A stretch of DNA of 64,000 nucleotides from positions 39,557-103,556 of the forward strand of contig NZ_RXHU01000062.1 in NCBI RefSeq assembly GCF_003955665.1, read 5' to 3'. Each line of letters begins with the position of its first letter. Within the stretch, counting starts at the first letter, position 1. Source of the stretch: Paenibacillus whitsoniae. Its GTDB lineage: Bacteria; Bacillota; Bacilli; Paenibacillales; NBRC-103111. The notes beneath the pieces are model-generated. The model did no database searches. It was not told where the DNA came from and saw only the letters and a list, made by a program, of their open reading frames with translations. Below are positions 26,094 through 34,358 of this stretch, in pieces. The position numbers and the translations under genes are program-made.

Positions 26094-26434
26094 TGGAGAA
26101 GCTGGTAACAGAGCTGGAGCAGATCACGCAGCAAGCGATGGCGGAACTCTCCATGATGGATGCGGAGCGTATGTCCGTGTATATGGAACAGCGGGGGCAG
26201 TTAATGGAAGCGATTCTAGCCAACGTGGATAAGGCCTCCGCAGCCGAAAAAAACGTCTATAAAGCGCGTCTGCAAGCCATTATCAGCCTGGATCCGATTA
26301 TCCGCAAGAAGCTGGAACAGTTCCGGCAGCAGGCGAGCGACCAATTGGTCAAGCTGGACCAAGGGAAGACGCAGCGCAATGCCTACGATCAGGCGTATGA
26401 TCAGGCGAGCCTCTTTTTTGATCGAAAAAAATAA
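26093..26434 (+). CDS. fliT: FliT-like flagellar chaperone
   Basis: The 113-residue, largely helical protein follows fliS with a one-base overlap, the position of fliT in Bacillota. It has little motif content: alternating Glu, Gln, Leu and Met residues, predicted as a helical bundle. In other bacteria FliT is the chaperone of FliD. The name rests mostly on position and size. A terminator follows 11 bases after the stop. Confidence 0.7.
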   Translation: MEKLVTELEQITQQAMAELSMMDAERMSVYMEQRGQLMEAILANVDKASAAEKNVYKARLQAIISLDPIIRKKLEQFRQQASDQLVKLDQGKTQRNAYDQAYDQASLFFDRKK

Positions 26435-26444
26435 AGGGAATGAG

Positions 26445-26472
26445 AACCTCTTGCCGCGGCAGGAGGTTTTTC
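26445..26472 (+). terminator. Terminator of the flaG-fliD-fliS-fliT operon
   Basis: AACCTCTTGCC pairs with GGCAGGAGGTT (one mismatch) around a short loop and is followed by TTTTTCTC. It lies just after the fliT stop. Confidence 0.85.
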
Positions 26473-26587
26473 TCTATGCCGCAATACATCCGCCCGTTAT
26501 GCACAACCCCACCCATGAAGCACTTAACCTGTACACATCTCTCCTCAAATTGAGTCTAACTTATCCCTTGATGATCCCTCAGTAACT

Positions 26588-26682
26588 TGTGGATAATGTG
26601 TACAATTATGTGTATAACTTTGTTGATAAATTGTAAAAACCCGCGCCACGACAATGTTCTACAAATTTTGCAGTTATCCACG
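26588..26682 (+). promoter_or_regulatory. DnaA-box cluster upstream of csp
   Basis: The 390-base gap between fliT and csp holds several sites that match TTATNCACA. On the minus strand there is a perfect TTATCCACA (26588-26596), a perfect TTATACACA (26609-26617), and one-mismatch sites TTGTACACA (26597-26605) and TTATCAACA (26621-26629). On the plus strand there is TTATCCACG (26674-26682). Five sites within 95 bases suggest a DnaA-binding region. No replication gene is nearby. The rest of the gap shows only the csp promoter. Confidence 0.6.
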
Positions 26683-26734
26683 GCTTGTATATAGCCGAAT
26701 TTTCAAAAAATTCAACGGAATGAGAAGTTAGAAA

Positions 26735-26764
26735 TTGACAGAAGTTCAAAGTCGATGTTATAGT
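26735..26764 (+). promoter_or_regulatory. SigA-type promoter of csp
   Basis: TTGACA at 26735-26740, an 18-base spacer and TATAGT at 26759-26764 with an upstream TG extension (TGT before the -10). The leader to the csp ATG is about 60 bases and T-rich, with TTTCATTTTA present twice, a layout common in cold-shock mRNAs. Confidence 0.7.
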
Positions 26765-26829
26765 CAAAAAGTAAGGGCTTTCATTTTAAATTTCATTTTA
26801 TTTTTCAAGACGAAAGGAATGTGTACGTT

Positions 26830-27027
26830 ATGCAAGGTAAAGTAAAATGGTTCAACGCAGAGAAGGGCTATGGTTTTATCGAGCGTGAGGATGGCGGAGA
26901 TGTATTCGTTCACTTCTCAGCAATTCAAGCGGAAGGCTTCAAAACGTTGGACGAAGGTCAAGCTGTTGAATTCGACATCGTGGAAGGCGCACGCGGACCT
27001 CAAGCTGCTAACGTAAGCAAACTATAA
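26830..27027 (+). CDS. Cold-shock protein (CspA/CspB family)
   Basis: This 65-residue single OB-fold protein binds single-stranded RNA and DNA and keeps mRNA unfolded. RNP1 is KGYGFIE near residue 13 and RNP2 is VFVHF near residue 26; the protein ends GPQAANVSKL. ATG at 26830 is used because AAAGGA lies 11 bases upstream, whereas GTG at 26821 is too close to it. A strong promoter and a terminator make it a single-gene unit. Confidence 0.96.
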   Translation: MQGKVKWFNAEKGYGFIEREDGGDVFVHFSAIQAEGFKTLDEGQAVEFDIVEGARGPQAANVSKL

Positions 27028-27073
27028 TCCTCCGGCACAGCGAGTGCCTCTAGCATACACTTTGTAAGTGTGG

Positions 27074-27107
27074 CACCCTGGGTGAAATAATCCTGGGGTG
27101 TTTTTTT
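27074..27107 (+). terminator. Terminator of csp
   Basis: CACCCTGGG pairs with CCTGGGGTG (two G-U pairs) across a nine-base loop and is followed by seven T residues. Confidence 0.85.
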
Positions 27108-27133
27108 CTATTTTTTTGAAGATCGACATTTAA

Positions 27134-27158
27134 AGGAATTATGAAGATGGCGTGGAAT
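27134..27158 (+). promoter_or_regulatory. SigH-type promoter of hpf
   Basis: AGGAATT at 27134-27140, 14 bases, then GAAT at 27155-27158 has the same spacing and near-identical boxes as the classical SigH promoter of spoVG. The Bacillus subtilis orthologue (yvyD) is known to use SigH. A TATAAT at 27163-27168 could also serve as a SigA -10. Confidence 0.6.
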
Positions 27159-27194
27159 GTAGTATAATGTAAGCAGGAAGGGAGATGTTTAACT

Positions 27195-27743
27195 ATGATG
27201 ATTAGCATTCGCGGAGAACACCTTGAAGTAACTGAGGCACTCAGGGACTATGTCGAAAAGAAACTCAATAGACTAGAAAGGTACTTTGAAGCTCCCCTTA
27301 CATCCGACGTACAAGTCAAGCTAAGCGTTGTCAAAGGTTTGCAAGCTATTGAGGTTAGCATCCCACTGACAGGCGTCCTGCTTCGTGCCGAAGTTCGCAA
27401 TTCGGACATGTACGCTTCCATCGACCTCGTGGTGGACAAACTGGAAAGACAAATTCGTAAGCACAAAACAAGAACGAATCGAAAAATTCGCCAGGAAGGC
27501 GGCAAACGCGACTTGTTCAAGGTCGAAACTTCCCCGGTAACGTATGCGGAGGAAGAGGAAGATTTTGAATTGGTACGCAATAAGCGTTTCGCCTTGAAGC
27601 CTATGGACGTGGAGGAAGCGATCCTTCAAATGAACCTCGTAGGCCACAACTTCTTCGTGTTCTCCAATATGGAGACCGATACGGTGAATGTGGTGTATAA
27701 GCGTGATGACGGCAAGTACGGCTTGATTGAGCCGGCGATGTAA
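27195..27743 (+). CDS. hpf: Ribosome hibernation promoting factor, long form
   Basis: HPF binds the 30S subunit in stationary phase and, in its long form, joins two ribosomes into inactive 100S particles. The 182-residue protein has the N-terminal S30AE domain (ISIRGEHLEVTEALRDYVEKKL) and the C-terminal dimerisation domain (VRNKRFALKPMDVEEAILQMNLVGHNFFVFSN). Two ATG codons in tandem (27195 and 27198) could serve as start, with GGGAG upstream. A SigH-like promoter precedes it, as expected for a starvation-induced gene, and secA follows as in Bacillus. Confidence 0.95.
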   Translation: MMISIRGEHLEVTEALRDYVEKKLNRLERYFEAPLTSDVQVKLSVVKGLQAIEVSIPLTGVLLRAEVRNSDMYASIDLVVDKLERQIRKHKTRTNRKIRQEGGKRDLFKVETSPVTYAEEEEDFELVRNKRFALKPMDVEEAILQMNLVGHNFFVFSNMETDTVNVVYKRDDGKYGLIEPAM

Positions 27744-27856
27744 ACCAGAACCGTTTCAACTAGAATGAACTCCACGCTGCATGAGCCCACCGAGATGACA
27801 ACTAATGAATATTAATGTGCGACTAATATAAAATTTATATTCCTCAGCCCGACAAG

Positions 27857-27890
27857 GCCTAATTTCGATACTATCGAGTTAGGCTCTTTT
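27857..27890 (+). terminator. Terminator after hpf
   Basis: GCCTAATTTCGATA pairs with TATCGAGTTAGGC (one bulge) around a very short loop, followed by TCTTTTC. It lies about 115 bases after the hpf stop; the sequence in between shows no gene. Confidence 0.75.
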
Positions 27891-27956
27891 CATTATAGAC
27901 CGGTGGCAGGATGCATGGGATTGGCTCCTCCTTTTCATACTAAAATGGAGCGTTTG

Positions 27957-27986
27957 TTGCGGCAGGACTGTGAGAAGTGGTACAAT
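27957..27986 (+). promoter_or_regulatory. Candidate promoter of secA
   Basis: TTGCGG at 27957-27962, 18 bases, then TACAAT at 27981-27986 with an extended -10 TGG directly before it. The secA ATG lies about 35 bases downstream of the -10. Confidence 0.45.
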
Positions 27987-28022
27987 TTAAGGATACGAAT
28001 GCAAGATGAAAGGGGTTCACCG

Positions 28023-30542
28023 ATGCTAGGACTAGTGAAGAAAATTTTTGGTGATTCCAATGAACGGGAAATTAAACGAATGCTCAAAGCCGTTGATTAT
28101 ATCAACGAGCTGGAAGCCACAATTTCACCGCTGACCGATGAAGAGCTGCGAGGCAAAACCATCGAGTTCAGAGAGCGTCTGGACAAAGGGGAGGAATTGG
28201 ACGACCTGTTGCCGGAGGCGTTTGCCGTTGTACGTGAAGCGGCGAAGCGTGTGCTCGGGAAACGTCATTATGATGTACAGCTCATCGGGGGCATGGTGCT
28301 TCATGAAGGCCGTATCGCGGAGATGCGTACAGGGGAAGGGAAGACGCTGGTCGGTACGCTGCCGGTTTATTTGAATGCACTTTTGGGCAAAGGCGTACAC
28401 GTTGTAACGGTCAATGATTACTTGGCGCAGCGCGATAGCGCGGAAATGGGCCAAATTTATAAATTCCTCGGGCTGACGGTGGGCGTGAACCTTCACGATC
28501 TGTCACATGAAGAGAAGCAAGCAGCTTATGCTTGCGATATTACGTACGGCACGAACAATGAATATGGCTTCGACTATTTGCGCGACAATATGGTGCTGTA
28601 CAAAGAGCAAATGGTGCAGCGGCCGCTGTACTACGCGGTCATTGACGAAGTAGACTCCATTCTGGTCGACGAAGCGAGAACGCCGCTCATTATTTCCGGA
28701 CAAGCTGCCAAATCGACGGATTTGTATTACGCGGCGGACCGTTTTGCGGCGAAACTGAAAGAGGAAGAAGATTACACGATCGATATCAAAGTGCGTTCAG
28801 TCGCGCTGACGGAAGAAGGCGTGGCGAAAGCGGAGCGTGCCTTCGGCATCGAGAACTTATTTGATCATGCGAATGTGAACATCAATCACCATGTGACGCA
28901 GGCGCTGAAAGCCCGTTTTATCATGAGACGCGATGTGGATTATGTCGTGCAAGAAGACGAAGTCATGATCGTCGACGAGTTTACAGGCCGGATTATGACA
29001 GGCCGCCGTTACAGCGATGGGCTGCACCAAGCGATTGAAGCGAAAGAGCAGCTCCAGGTGCAAAATGAAAGCATGACGCTGGCAACGATCACGTTCCAGA
29101 ACTATTTCCGGATGTACCGCAAGCTTGCGGGCATGACGGGTACAGCGAAAACCGAGGAAGAAGAACTCAAAAAAATCTACGGCCTCGAGGTTATTGTGGT
29201 GCCGACGAACCGTCCGATGATTCGGAAAGATATGCCGGACGTTGTGTACAAATCCGAACAAGGCAAATTCAGAGCGGTCGTCGAACAAATCGTCGAGCGC
29301 CACAAGCTGAACCAACCGGTGCTGGTCGGTACGGTGTCGATCGAGAACTCGGAGCTTTTGTCCGAAATGTTAAAAAAGAAAGGCATCACGCATAAAGTAC
29401 TTAATGCGAAGTACCATGCGGAAGAAGCGGAAATCGTCTCCCGTGCTGGTCAGCCTGGCGCCGTAACCATCGCCACGAACATGGCGGGCCGCGGTACGGA
29501 CATTATGCTCGGCGAAGGTGTACATGAAGCTGGCGGGCTGCATATCATAGGAACAGAGCGCCACGAAAGCCGCCGGATCGATAACCAGCTGCGCGGTCGT
29601 GCAGGGCGTCAAGGGGACCCGGGTTCGTCCCAATTCTTCTTGTCGCTGGAAGATGAACTCATGAAGCGTTTCGGCGCTGAAAATATTATGGCGATGATGG
29701 ATCGTCTTGGCATGGAGGAAGATCAGCCCATCGAGAGCAAGCTGATCACCCGTGCGGTTGAATCCGCGCAGAAGCGCGTAGAGGGCAACAACTTCGACGT
29801 TCGGAAAGTCGTCTTGCAGTATGACGATGTGATGAACCAACAGCGGGAGATCATCTACAAACAGCGCCGCGAGCTGCTGGAGTCGGAGAATATCCGCGAG
29901 ATTATCGAAGGCATGATCAACTCTGTTATCGAGCGTATCGTGAAAGCACACTGTCCGGAAGAAACGATTCCGGAAGAGTGGGAGCTCCCGGAAGTTGCGA
30001 ACTTTGTGAACAACAACCTGCTGCACGATGATGCGCAGATCACGGTGGAACAGCTGTGGGGCAAAGAGCAGGAAGAAATCATCGAGTATATCAAAGAACT
30101 CGTGAAGAAACGCTACGACGAGCGTGAAGAGGAAATCGGCGCAGAATTCATGCGGGAATTCGAGAAAGTCGTTGCCTTGCGTGCGGTCGACAGCAAGTGG
30201 ATGGACCACATCGATGCGATGGACCAGCTCCGTCAAGGGATTCACTTGCGCGCGTACGGCGGTACCGATCCGCTGCGCGAGTACCAATTTGAAGGCTTTG
30301 AAATGTTCCAAGACATGATCGACAACATCCGCGAAGAAGTGGCGATGTATATCATGAAAGCCCATGTACAAAGCAACCTCGAGCGTCAAGCCGTCGCAGA
30401 GGGCCAAGCGGTCGATACGAAGAACGAAGCTGCAGGCAAGAAGCCGCTCGTGCGCGGCGATGAGCAGCGGATCGGTCGGAACGATCCATGCCCATGCGGC
30501 AGCGGCAAGAAGTTCAAACAATGCCACGGACAAGGGGCATAA
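28023..30542 (+). CDS. secA: Preprotein translocase ATPase SecA
   Basis: SecA drives unfolded preproteins through SecYEG with ATP. ATG at 28023 follows AAAGGGG and gives 839 residues, the normal length. Motifs in order: Walker A MRTGEGKTLVGTLP near residue 100, DEAD-type VIDEVDSILVDEART near residue 208, NMAGRGTDIMLGEGV near residue 490, RGRAGRQGDPGSSQFFLSLE, and a C-terminal zinc finger CPCGSGKKFKQCHG that contacts SecB-like partners or lipids. Upstream in-frame codons back to 27903 have no ribosome site and are not used. prfB follows 57 bases after the stop. Confidence 0.98.
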   Translation: MLGLVKKIFGDSNEREIKRMLKAVDYINELEATISPLTDEELRGKTIEFRERLDKGEELDDLLPEAFAVVREAAKRVLGKRHYDVQLIGGMVLHEGRIAEMRTGEGKTLVGTLPVYLNALLGKGVHVVTVNDYLAQRDSAEMGQIYKFLGLTVGVNLHDLSHEEKQAAYACDITYGTNNEYGFDYLRDNMVLYKEQMVQRPLYYAVIDEVDSILVDEARTPLIISGQAAKSTDLYYAADRFAAKLKEEEDYTIDIKVRSVALTEEGVAKAERAFGIENLFDHANVNINHHVTQALKARFIMRRDVDYVVQEDEVMIVDEFTGRIMTGRRYSDGLHQAIEAKEQLQVQNESMTLATITFQNYFRMYRKLAGMTGTAKTEEEELKKIYGLEVIVVPTNRPMIRKDMPDVVYKSEQGKFRAVVEQIVERHKLNQPVLVGTVSIENSELLSEMLKKKGITHKVLNAKYHAEEAEIVSRAGQPGAVTIATNMAGRGTDIMLGEGVHEAGGLHIIGTERHESRRIDNQLRGRAGRQGDPGSSQFFLSLEDELMKRFGAENIMAMMDRLGMEEDQPIESKLITRAVESAQKRVEGNNFDVRKVVLQYDDVMNQQREIIYKQRRELLESENIREIIEGMINSVIERIVKAHCPEETIPEEWELPEVANFVNNNLLHDDAQITVEQLWGKEQEEIIEYIKELVKKRYDEREEEIGAEFMREFEKVVALRAVDSKWMDHIDAMDQLRQGIHLRAYGGTDPLREYQFEGFEMFQDMIDNIREEVAMYIMKAHVQSNLERQAVAEGQAVDTKNEAAGKKPLVRGDEQRIGRNDPCPCGSGKKFKQCHGQGA

Positions 30543-30599
30543 TCGCGTTGTAGACGCGAGGGCCACCGCCGTGATGCGGAATAAATGAGGTGTAAGACA

Positions 30600-31719
30600 A
30601 TGCTGGAACCAGAAGTAAAACAGGATTTACGTGAGACAGCAAAGCGACTAACTGAACTTAGGGGGTCTCTTTGACTTAGATCATAAGCTCGAAGAGATTG
30701 CCGATTACGAGGAAAAAATGGGAGCGCCGGACTTCTGGGACGATAACGAACGTGCCCAGAAGACCATTGCGAACCTCAACGCGATCAAGAGCGTTGTGGA
30801 TCAGTTCCAAGGCTTCTCGAGCGAGTTCGATGACCTCCAGGTCATGGTAGAGCTCGAGGAAGAGGAAAGCGATGCCGGCCTCGTGCAAGACATTGAGAAC
30901 GGCATCAAGGCCCTTGTGAAGAAGCTCGAGACCTTCGAGCTGGGGCTCTTGCTCAATCAGCCGTATGACCGGCTGAATGCGATTTTGGAGCTGCACCCGG
31001 GAGCGGGCGGCACCGAGTCACAGGATTGGGCTGAGATGCTGCTGCGCATGTACCGCCGCTGGGCGGAGAAGCGGGGATACAAAGTCGAGGTGCTCGACTA
31101 TTTGCCCGGGGACGAAGCCGGCGTGAAGAGTGTCACGCTGCAGATCACAGGCTTCAATGCCTACGGCTATTTGAAGGCGGAGAAGGGCGTGCACCGGCTC
31201 GTCCGGATCTCGCCGTTCGATGCCTCCGGCCGTCGTCACACGTCCTTCGTGTCGTGCGACGTCATGCCGGAGATCGATGACGATACGGAGATTGAGATCC
31301 GCACCGAGGATCTCAAAATCGATACGTACCGCGCCAGCGGCGCCGGCGGTCAGCACATCAATACGACGGACTCGGCGGTGCGGATTACACACGTGCCGAC
31401 AGGCGTCGTGGTGAGCTGTCAGCAAGAGCGCTCGCAGATCAAAAACCGCGAGAAAGCGATGAAGATGCTGCGCTCGAAGCTCTACGAGAAGAAGATCGAA
31501 GACCAGATGAAGAAACTAGCGGAGATCCGCGGCGAAGTGTCTGACATCGCGTGGGGCAGTCAGATCCGTTCCTACGTGTTCCATCCGTACAGCATGGTGA
31601 AGGATCACCGCACATCTGCGGAGACAGGCAACATCGGCGCGGTCATGGACGGCGATCTGGACACGTTCATCGACGCGTATCTGCGGCACCAGATTCGGAA
31701 GCCGGAGCAGCAAAGCTAA
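30600..31719 (+). CDS. prfB: Peptide chain release factor 2, expressed by programmed +1 frameshift
   Basis: RF2 ends translation at UGA and UAA. The coding sequence is joined from 30600-30671 and 30673-31719 (372 residues). After 24 codons the ribosome meets CTT TGA C at 30669-30675, with an SD-like AGGGGG just upstream, the well-known site where low RF2 lets the ribosome slip +1. The downstream frame has the anticodon-like SPF in VRISPFDASGRRH and the catalytic GGQ in SGAGGQHINTTDSAVR. Reading only the second frame would give a false start at an internal ATG (30718). A hairpin terminator follows. Confidence 0.97.
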
Positions 31720-31736
31720 ATAGAGGTCGGACACGG

Positions 31737-31776
31737 AATAGGACGAAGCATGTGCCATATGTGCTCCGTCCTATTT
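31737..31776 (+). terminator. Terminator of prfB
   Basis: AATAGGACGAAGCA pairs with TGCTCCGTCCTATT (one mismatch) around a loop of about ten bases, with a short T run after it. Confidence 0.7.
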
Positions 31777-31884
31777 GCTGTGTGCGGATGTGAATGGACG
31801 GCAAGCATTTAAGGAAGCGTATAGATAAACGCTTCTAGGCCAAGCGAGCGGCTTGCGCACCAAGAGAGGAGGGCATGCATCCCC

Positions 31885-32757
31885 GTGCCCAGAAGAAAAG
31901 AACCGAGAATTAAGATGGGCAGTCCGAGTCATACCGTATTGGAATACGTACTGCTCGTTGTAGGCTCGCTGATTATGGCGGCGAGTTTTAATAGTTTTTT
32001 GAACCCGAATCATATTGCATCGGGTGGCGTGGCCGGGATGTCGACCGTCGTGCAGCATTTGACGGACATTGCGCCGGCGATTACGCAGTGGTCGCTGAAC
32101 ATCCCGATTTTGCTGCTGGCGCTGTGGCTGCTGGGCCAGAAGTTCGGCATCAAGGCGATCGTAGGCTCGATCGTCTTCCCGTTCTGCGTCCTGATCACCA
32201 GCCATATCGGGGAGCTGACGCAGAACCCGCTGCTCGCCGCGTTGTACGGCGGAATCGGCGTAGGACTCGGACTCGGCATCGTGTTCCGGGGCCGGGGCTC
32301 GACGGGCGGCTTCGGGCTGGCCGCGCAGATGTTGCATAAGTACTCAGGGCTGAGCTTGGGGATGTGTGTGGCCATTTTTGACGGCCTCGTAATTCTGTTG
32401 TCGGCCTTCATCTTTACGCCGGAGAATGCGCTGTATGGGTTGATCGCGCTGTTCGTCACAACCAAAACGATCGACATTGTACAGCTCGGCTTCAATTATG
32501 CCAAGGTGGCATTCATCATCTCAGACCATACGGAGGCGATTCGCAAAGCGATCCTCGTTGACCTGGATCGGGGGCTGACCGAACTGAACGGGGCGGGCGG
32601 TTACACCGGAGAATCGCGAACCGTCATGATGGTCGTCGTGAAGCAGAACGAGGTCATCCGGCTGAAGACGCTGGTGCGGTCGGTGGATCCGCAGGCTTTT
32701 GTCATTATTAGCGAAACGAATGAGGTGCTGGGCGAGGGGTTCAAGCATCATGCCTAG
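31885..32757 (+). CDS. YitT family membrane protein with DUF2179 domain
   Basis: The 290-residue protein has about five membrane segments in the first 190 residues (for example YVLLVVGSLIMAASFNSFL and LIALFVTTKTIDIV), with the family motif ASGGVAGMSTVVQH near residue 42. The C-terminal soluble DUF2179 domain includes GGYTGESRTVMMVVV and VDPQAFVIISETNEVLGEGF. The function of this widespread family is not established. GTG is taken as the start; AGGAGGG lies 12 bases upstream, and the in-frame ATG at 31915 has no ribosome site. Confidence 0.88.
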   Translation: MPRRKEPRIKMGSPSHTVLEYVLLVVGSLIMAASFNSFLNPNHIASGGVAGMSTVVQHLTDIAPAITQWSLNIPILLLALWLLGQKFGIKAIVGSIVFPFCVLITSHIGELTQNPLLAALYGGIGVGLGLGIVFRGRGSTGGFGLAAQMLHKYSGLSLGMCVAIFDGLVILLSAFIFTPENALYGLIALFVTTKTIDIVQLGFNYAKVAFIISDHTEAIRKAILVDLDRGLTELNGAGGYTGESRTVMMVVVKQNEVIRLKTLVRSVDPQAFVIISETNEVLGEGFKHHA

Positions 32758-32769
32758 TGAACAGAGAAT

Positions 32770-32917
32770 TGTGGATAATGAAGAGGGAGGCGAGGAGCGC
32801 TTGCCTCTTCTTTTTGTGAAAGTCAGGCGGGATAAGGTCTGGCGGGCCTCTAAAGTTATCCAGAGGGATGTGCACAACTTGTTGATAACTTGTGAATAAT
32901 CCACAAAGTTGTTCACA
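32770..32917 (+). promoter_or_regulatory. DnaA-box cluster between yitT and argC
   Basis: The 523-base gap before argC holds a second set of DnaA-box-like sites. On the minus strand: perfect TTATCCACA (32770-32778), perfect TTATTCACA (32891-32899) and TTATCAACA (32880-32888, one mismatch). On the plus strand: TTATCCAGA (32856-32864), TAATCCACA (32897-32905) and TTGTTCACA (32909-32917), each one mismatch. A further TTATGCACG lies on the minus strand at 33090-33098. The rest of the gap up to the argC promoter shows no gene. Confidence 0.6.
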
Positions 32918-33216
32918 ACACAGGCTGTCCGCGGAAAATAAAAAGAAACATTTGCCTTTCAATCCGCTAGTTTGCGATAATAAGCAGGGTGCCGTATGCA
33001 GCTGTTTTTGCCAGGAGAATTCCGACCGTCGAATGGACAAGAGGGTCCTTCACCGGCTTATGCAATAAATGCGAAAAAACGCTGCATAACGTGCATAACA
33101 CGTCGAGAAATCTGACAATTCCGGAAACTTAAAGGTTGTCGATTTTTCGCCTGAAATCCCTTGAAAATCCTTGATTCTGTGCAGCAGCCGTTTTCCAAAC
33201 AGCGCAAAAAAATTCA

Positions 33217-33251
33217 TTGAATTATTATGTATGCGACTGTATAATAATACA
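33217..33251 (+). promoter_or_regulatory. Promoter of the arginine operon overlapped by two ARG boxes
   Basis: TTGAAT at 33217-33222, a 17-base spacer and TATAAT at 33240-33245 form a good SigA promoter. Two ArgR/AhrC-type boxes cover it: TGAATTATTATGTA (33218-33231) and TGTATAATAATACA (33238-33251), each matching 12 of 14 positions of TGAATWWWWATTCA with centres 20 bases apart. Arginine-bound repressor would block the polymerase here. Confidence 0.75.
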
Positions 33252-33280
33252 TATCTTTTGAGGATATCGGAGGGAATTGT

Positions 33281-34330
33281 ATGAGCCACACAGTGAGAGC
33301 GGCAATTATTGGAGCCACAGGTTATGGTGGTGCGGAGGTTATTCGTCTTTTGCAGGCACATCCCTATGTGCACATTACATCGGTCATTTCCACATCCAAT
33401 GCGGGGGCGCCGCTGGCGGACCATTTTCCGCATTTGCAGGAAATCGTTGTGGATAGGCTGGATGCGCTGGACGTGGAGCTGATCGCGGGCAAAGCGGACG
33501 TCGTATTCCTGGCAACGCCGGCGGGCGTGAGCGCCGAGCTCTCGCCGAAGCTGCTGGCAGCGGGGCTGAAAGTGATCGACATCTCGGGCGATTTGCGCTT
33601 GAAGTCGAGCAGCGAGTATGAGCAATGGTATAAAAAACCGGCGGCATCCGCAGACATGCTGGAGCGTTCAGTGTACGGCCTCTGCGAGGTTTTCGGCGAC
33701 GAAGTGAAGGGCCAAGACCTGATTGCGAATCCGGGCTGCTATCCGACAGCGTCCTTGCTGGGCTTGATTCCTGCGGTTGAAGCGGGCTGGATCGATCCTT
33801 CGACGATTATCATTGATGCCAAATCCGGCGTATCCGGTGCAGGGCGCGGTGTAGGCCTCGGCACGCACTATGCGGAAGTGAATGAGAACTTCTCGGCTTA
33901 TAAAGTAAACAAACATCAGCACATTCCGGAAATTGAGCAGGCGCTCAGCCGGGTTGCGGGCAAACCGGTCGTTACGACGTTCACGACGCACCTGGTTCCG
34001 ATGACACGCGGGATTATGTCGACGATGTATGCGACGATTCAGGGTGAGCACTCGACTCAGGATTTTATTGATAAATACAAAGCGTACTACGAAGGCCGCA
34101 AGTTCGTGCGGATTCGTCAAGCAGGCAAAACGCCGGCGACGAAAGAAGTTACAGGCTCCAACTATTGCGATATCGGTTTCGCCGTGGATGAGCGCACCAA
34201 CCGGGTCACGATCGTTTCGGTGATCGATAACGTGGTCAAAGGCGCAGCGGGGCAAGCGATTCAGAACTTGAACTTAATGTACGGCTGGGATGAAACAACA
34301 GGCTTGTTGTTCTCCCCTGTGTATCCATAA
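33281..34330 (+). CDS. argC: N-acetyl-gamma-glutamyl-phosphate reductase
   Basis: ArgC reduces N-acetylglutamyl phosphate to the semialdehyde with NADPH, the third step of arginine synthesis. The 349-residue protein starts VRAAIIGATGYGGAEVIRLL, and the catalytic cysteine lies in IANPGCYPTASLLGL near residue 150. It ends GLLFSPVYP. GGAGGG lies before the ATG. It is the first gene of argCJBDFGH and is directly downstream of the ArgR-controlled promoter. Confidence 0.98.
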   Translation: MSHTVRAAIIGATGYGGAEVIRLLQAHPYVHITSVISTSNAGAPLADHFPHLQEIVVDRLDALDVELIAGKADVVFLATPAGVSAELSPKLLAAGLKVIDISGDLRLKSSSEYEQWYKKPAASADMLERSVYGLCEVFGDEVKGQDLIANPGCYPTASLLGLIPAVEAGWIDPSTIIIDAKSGVSGAGRGVGLGTHYAEVNENFSAYKVNKHQHIPEIEQALSRVAGKPVVTTFTTHLVPMTRGIMSTMYATIQGEHSTQDFIDKYKAYYEGRKFVRIRQAGKTPATKEVTGSNYCDIGFAVDERTNRVTIVSVIDNVVKGAAGQAIQNLNLMYGWDETTGLLFSPVYP

Positions 34331-34358
34331 TTGACGAAGACGGGAGATTACGAAGACG

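Noticed and set aside
29370..30566. Long open frame of about 398 codons antisense to secA
   Set aside because: It is a shadow of a GC-rich conserved gene; the product is rich in Phe, His, Arg and Leu with no domain, and there is no ribosome site.
30718..31719. prfB starting at the internal ATG 30718
   Set aside because: The upstream frame with the AGGGGG and CTT TGA C frameshift site gives the full-length release factor 2.
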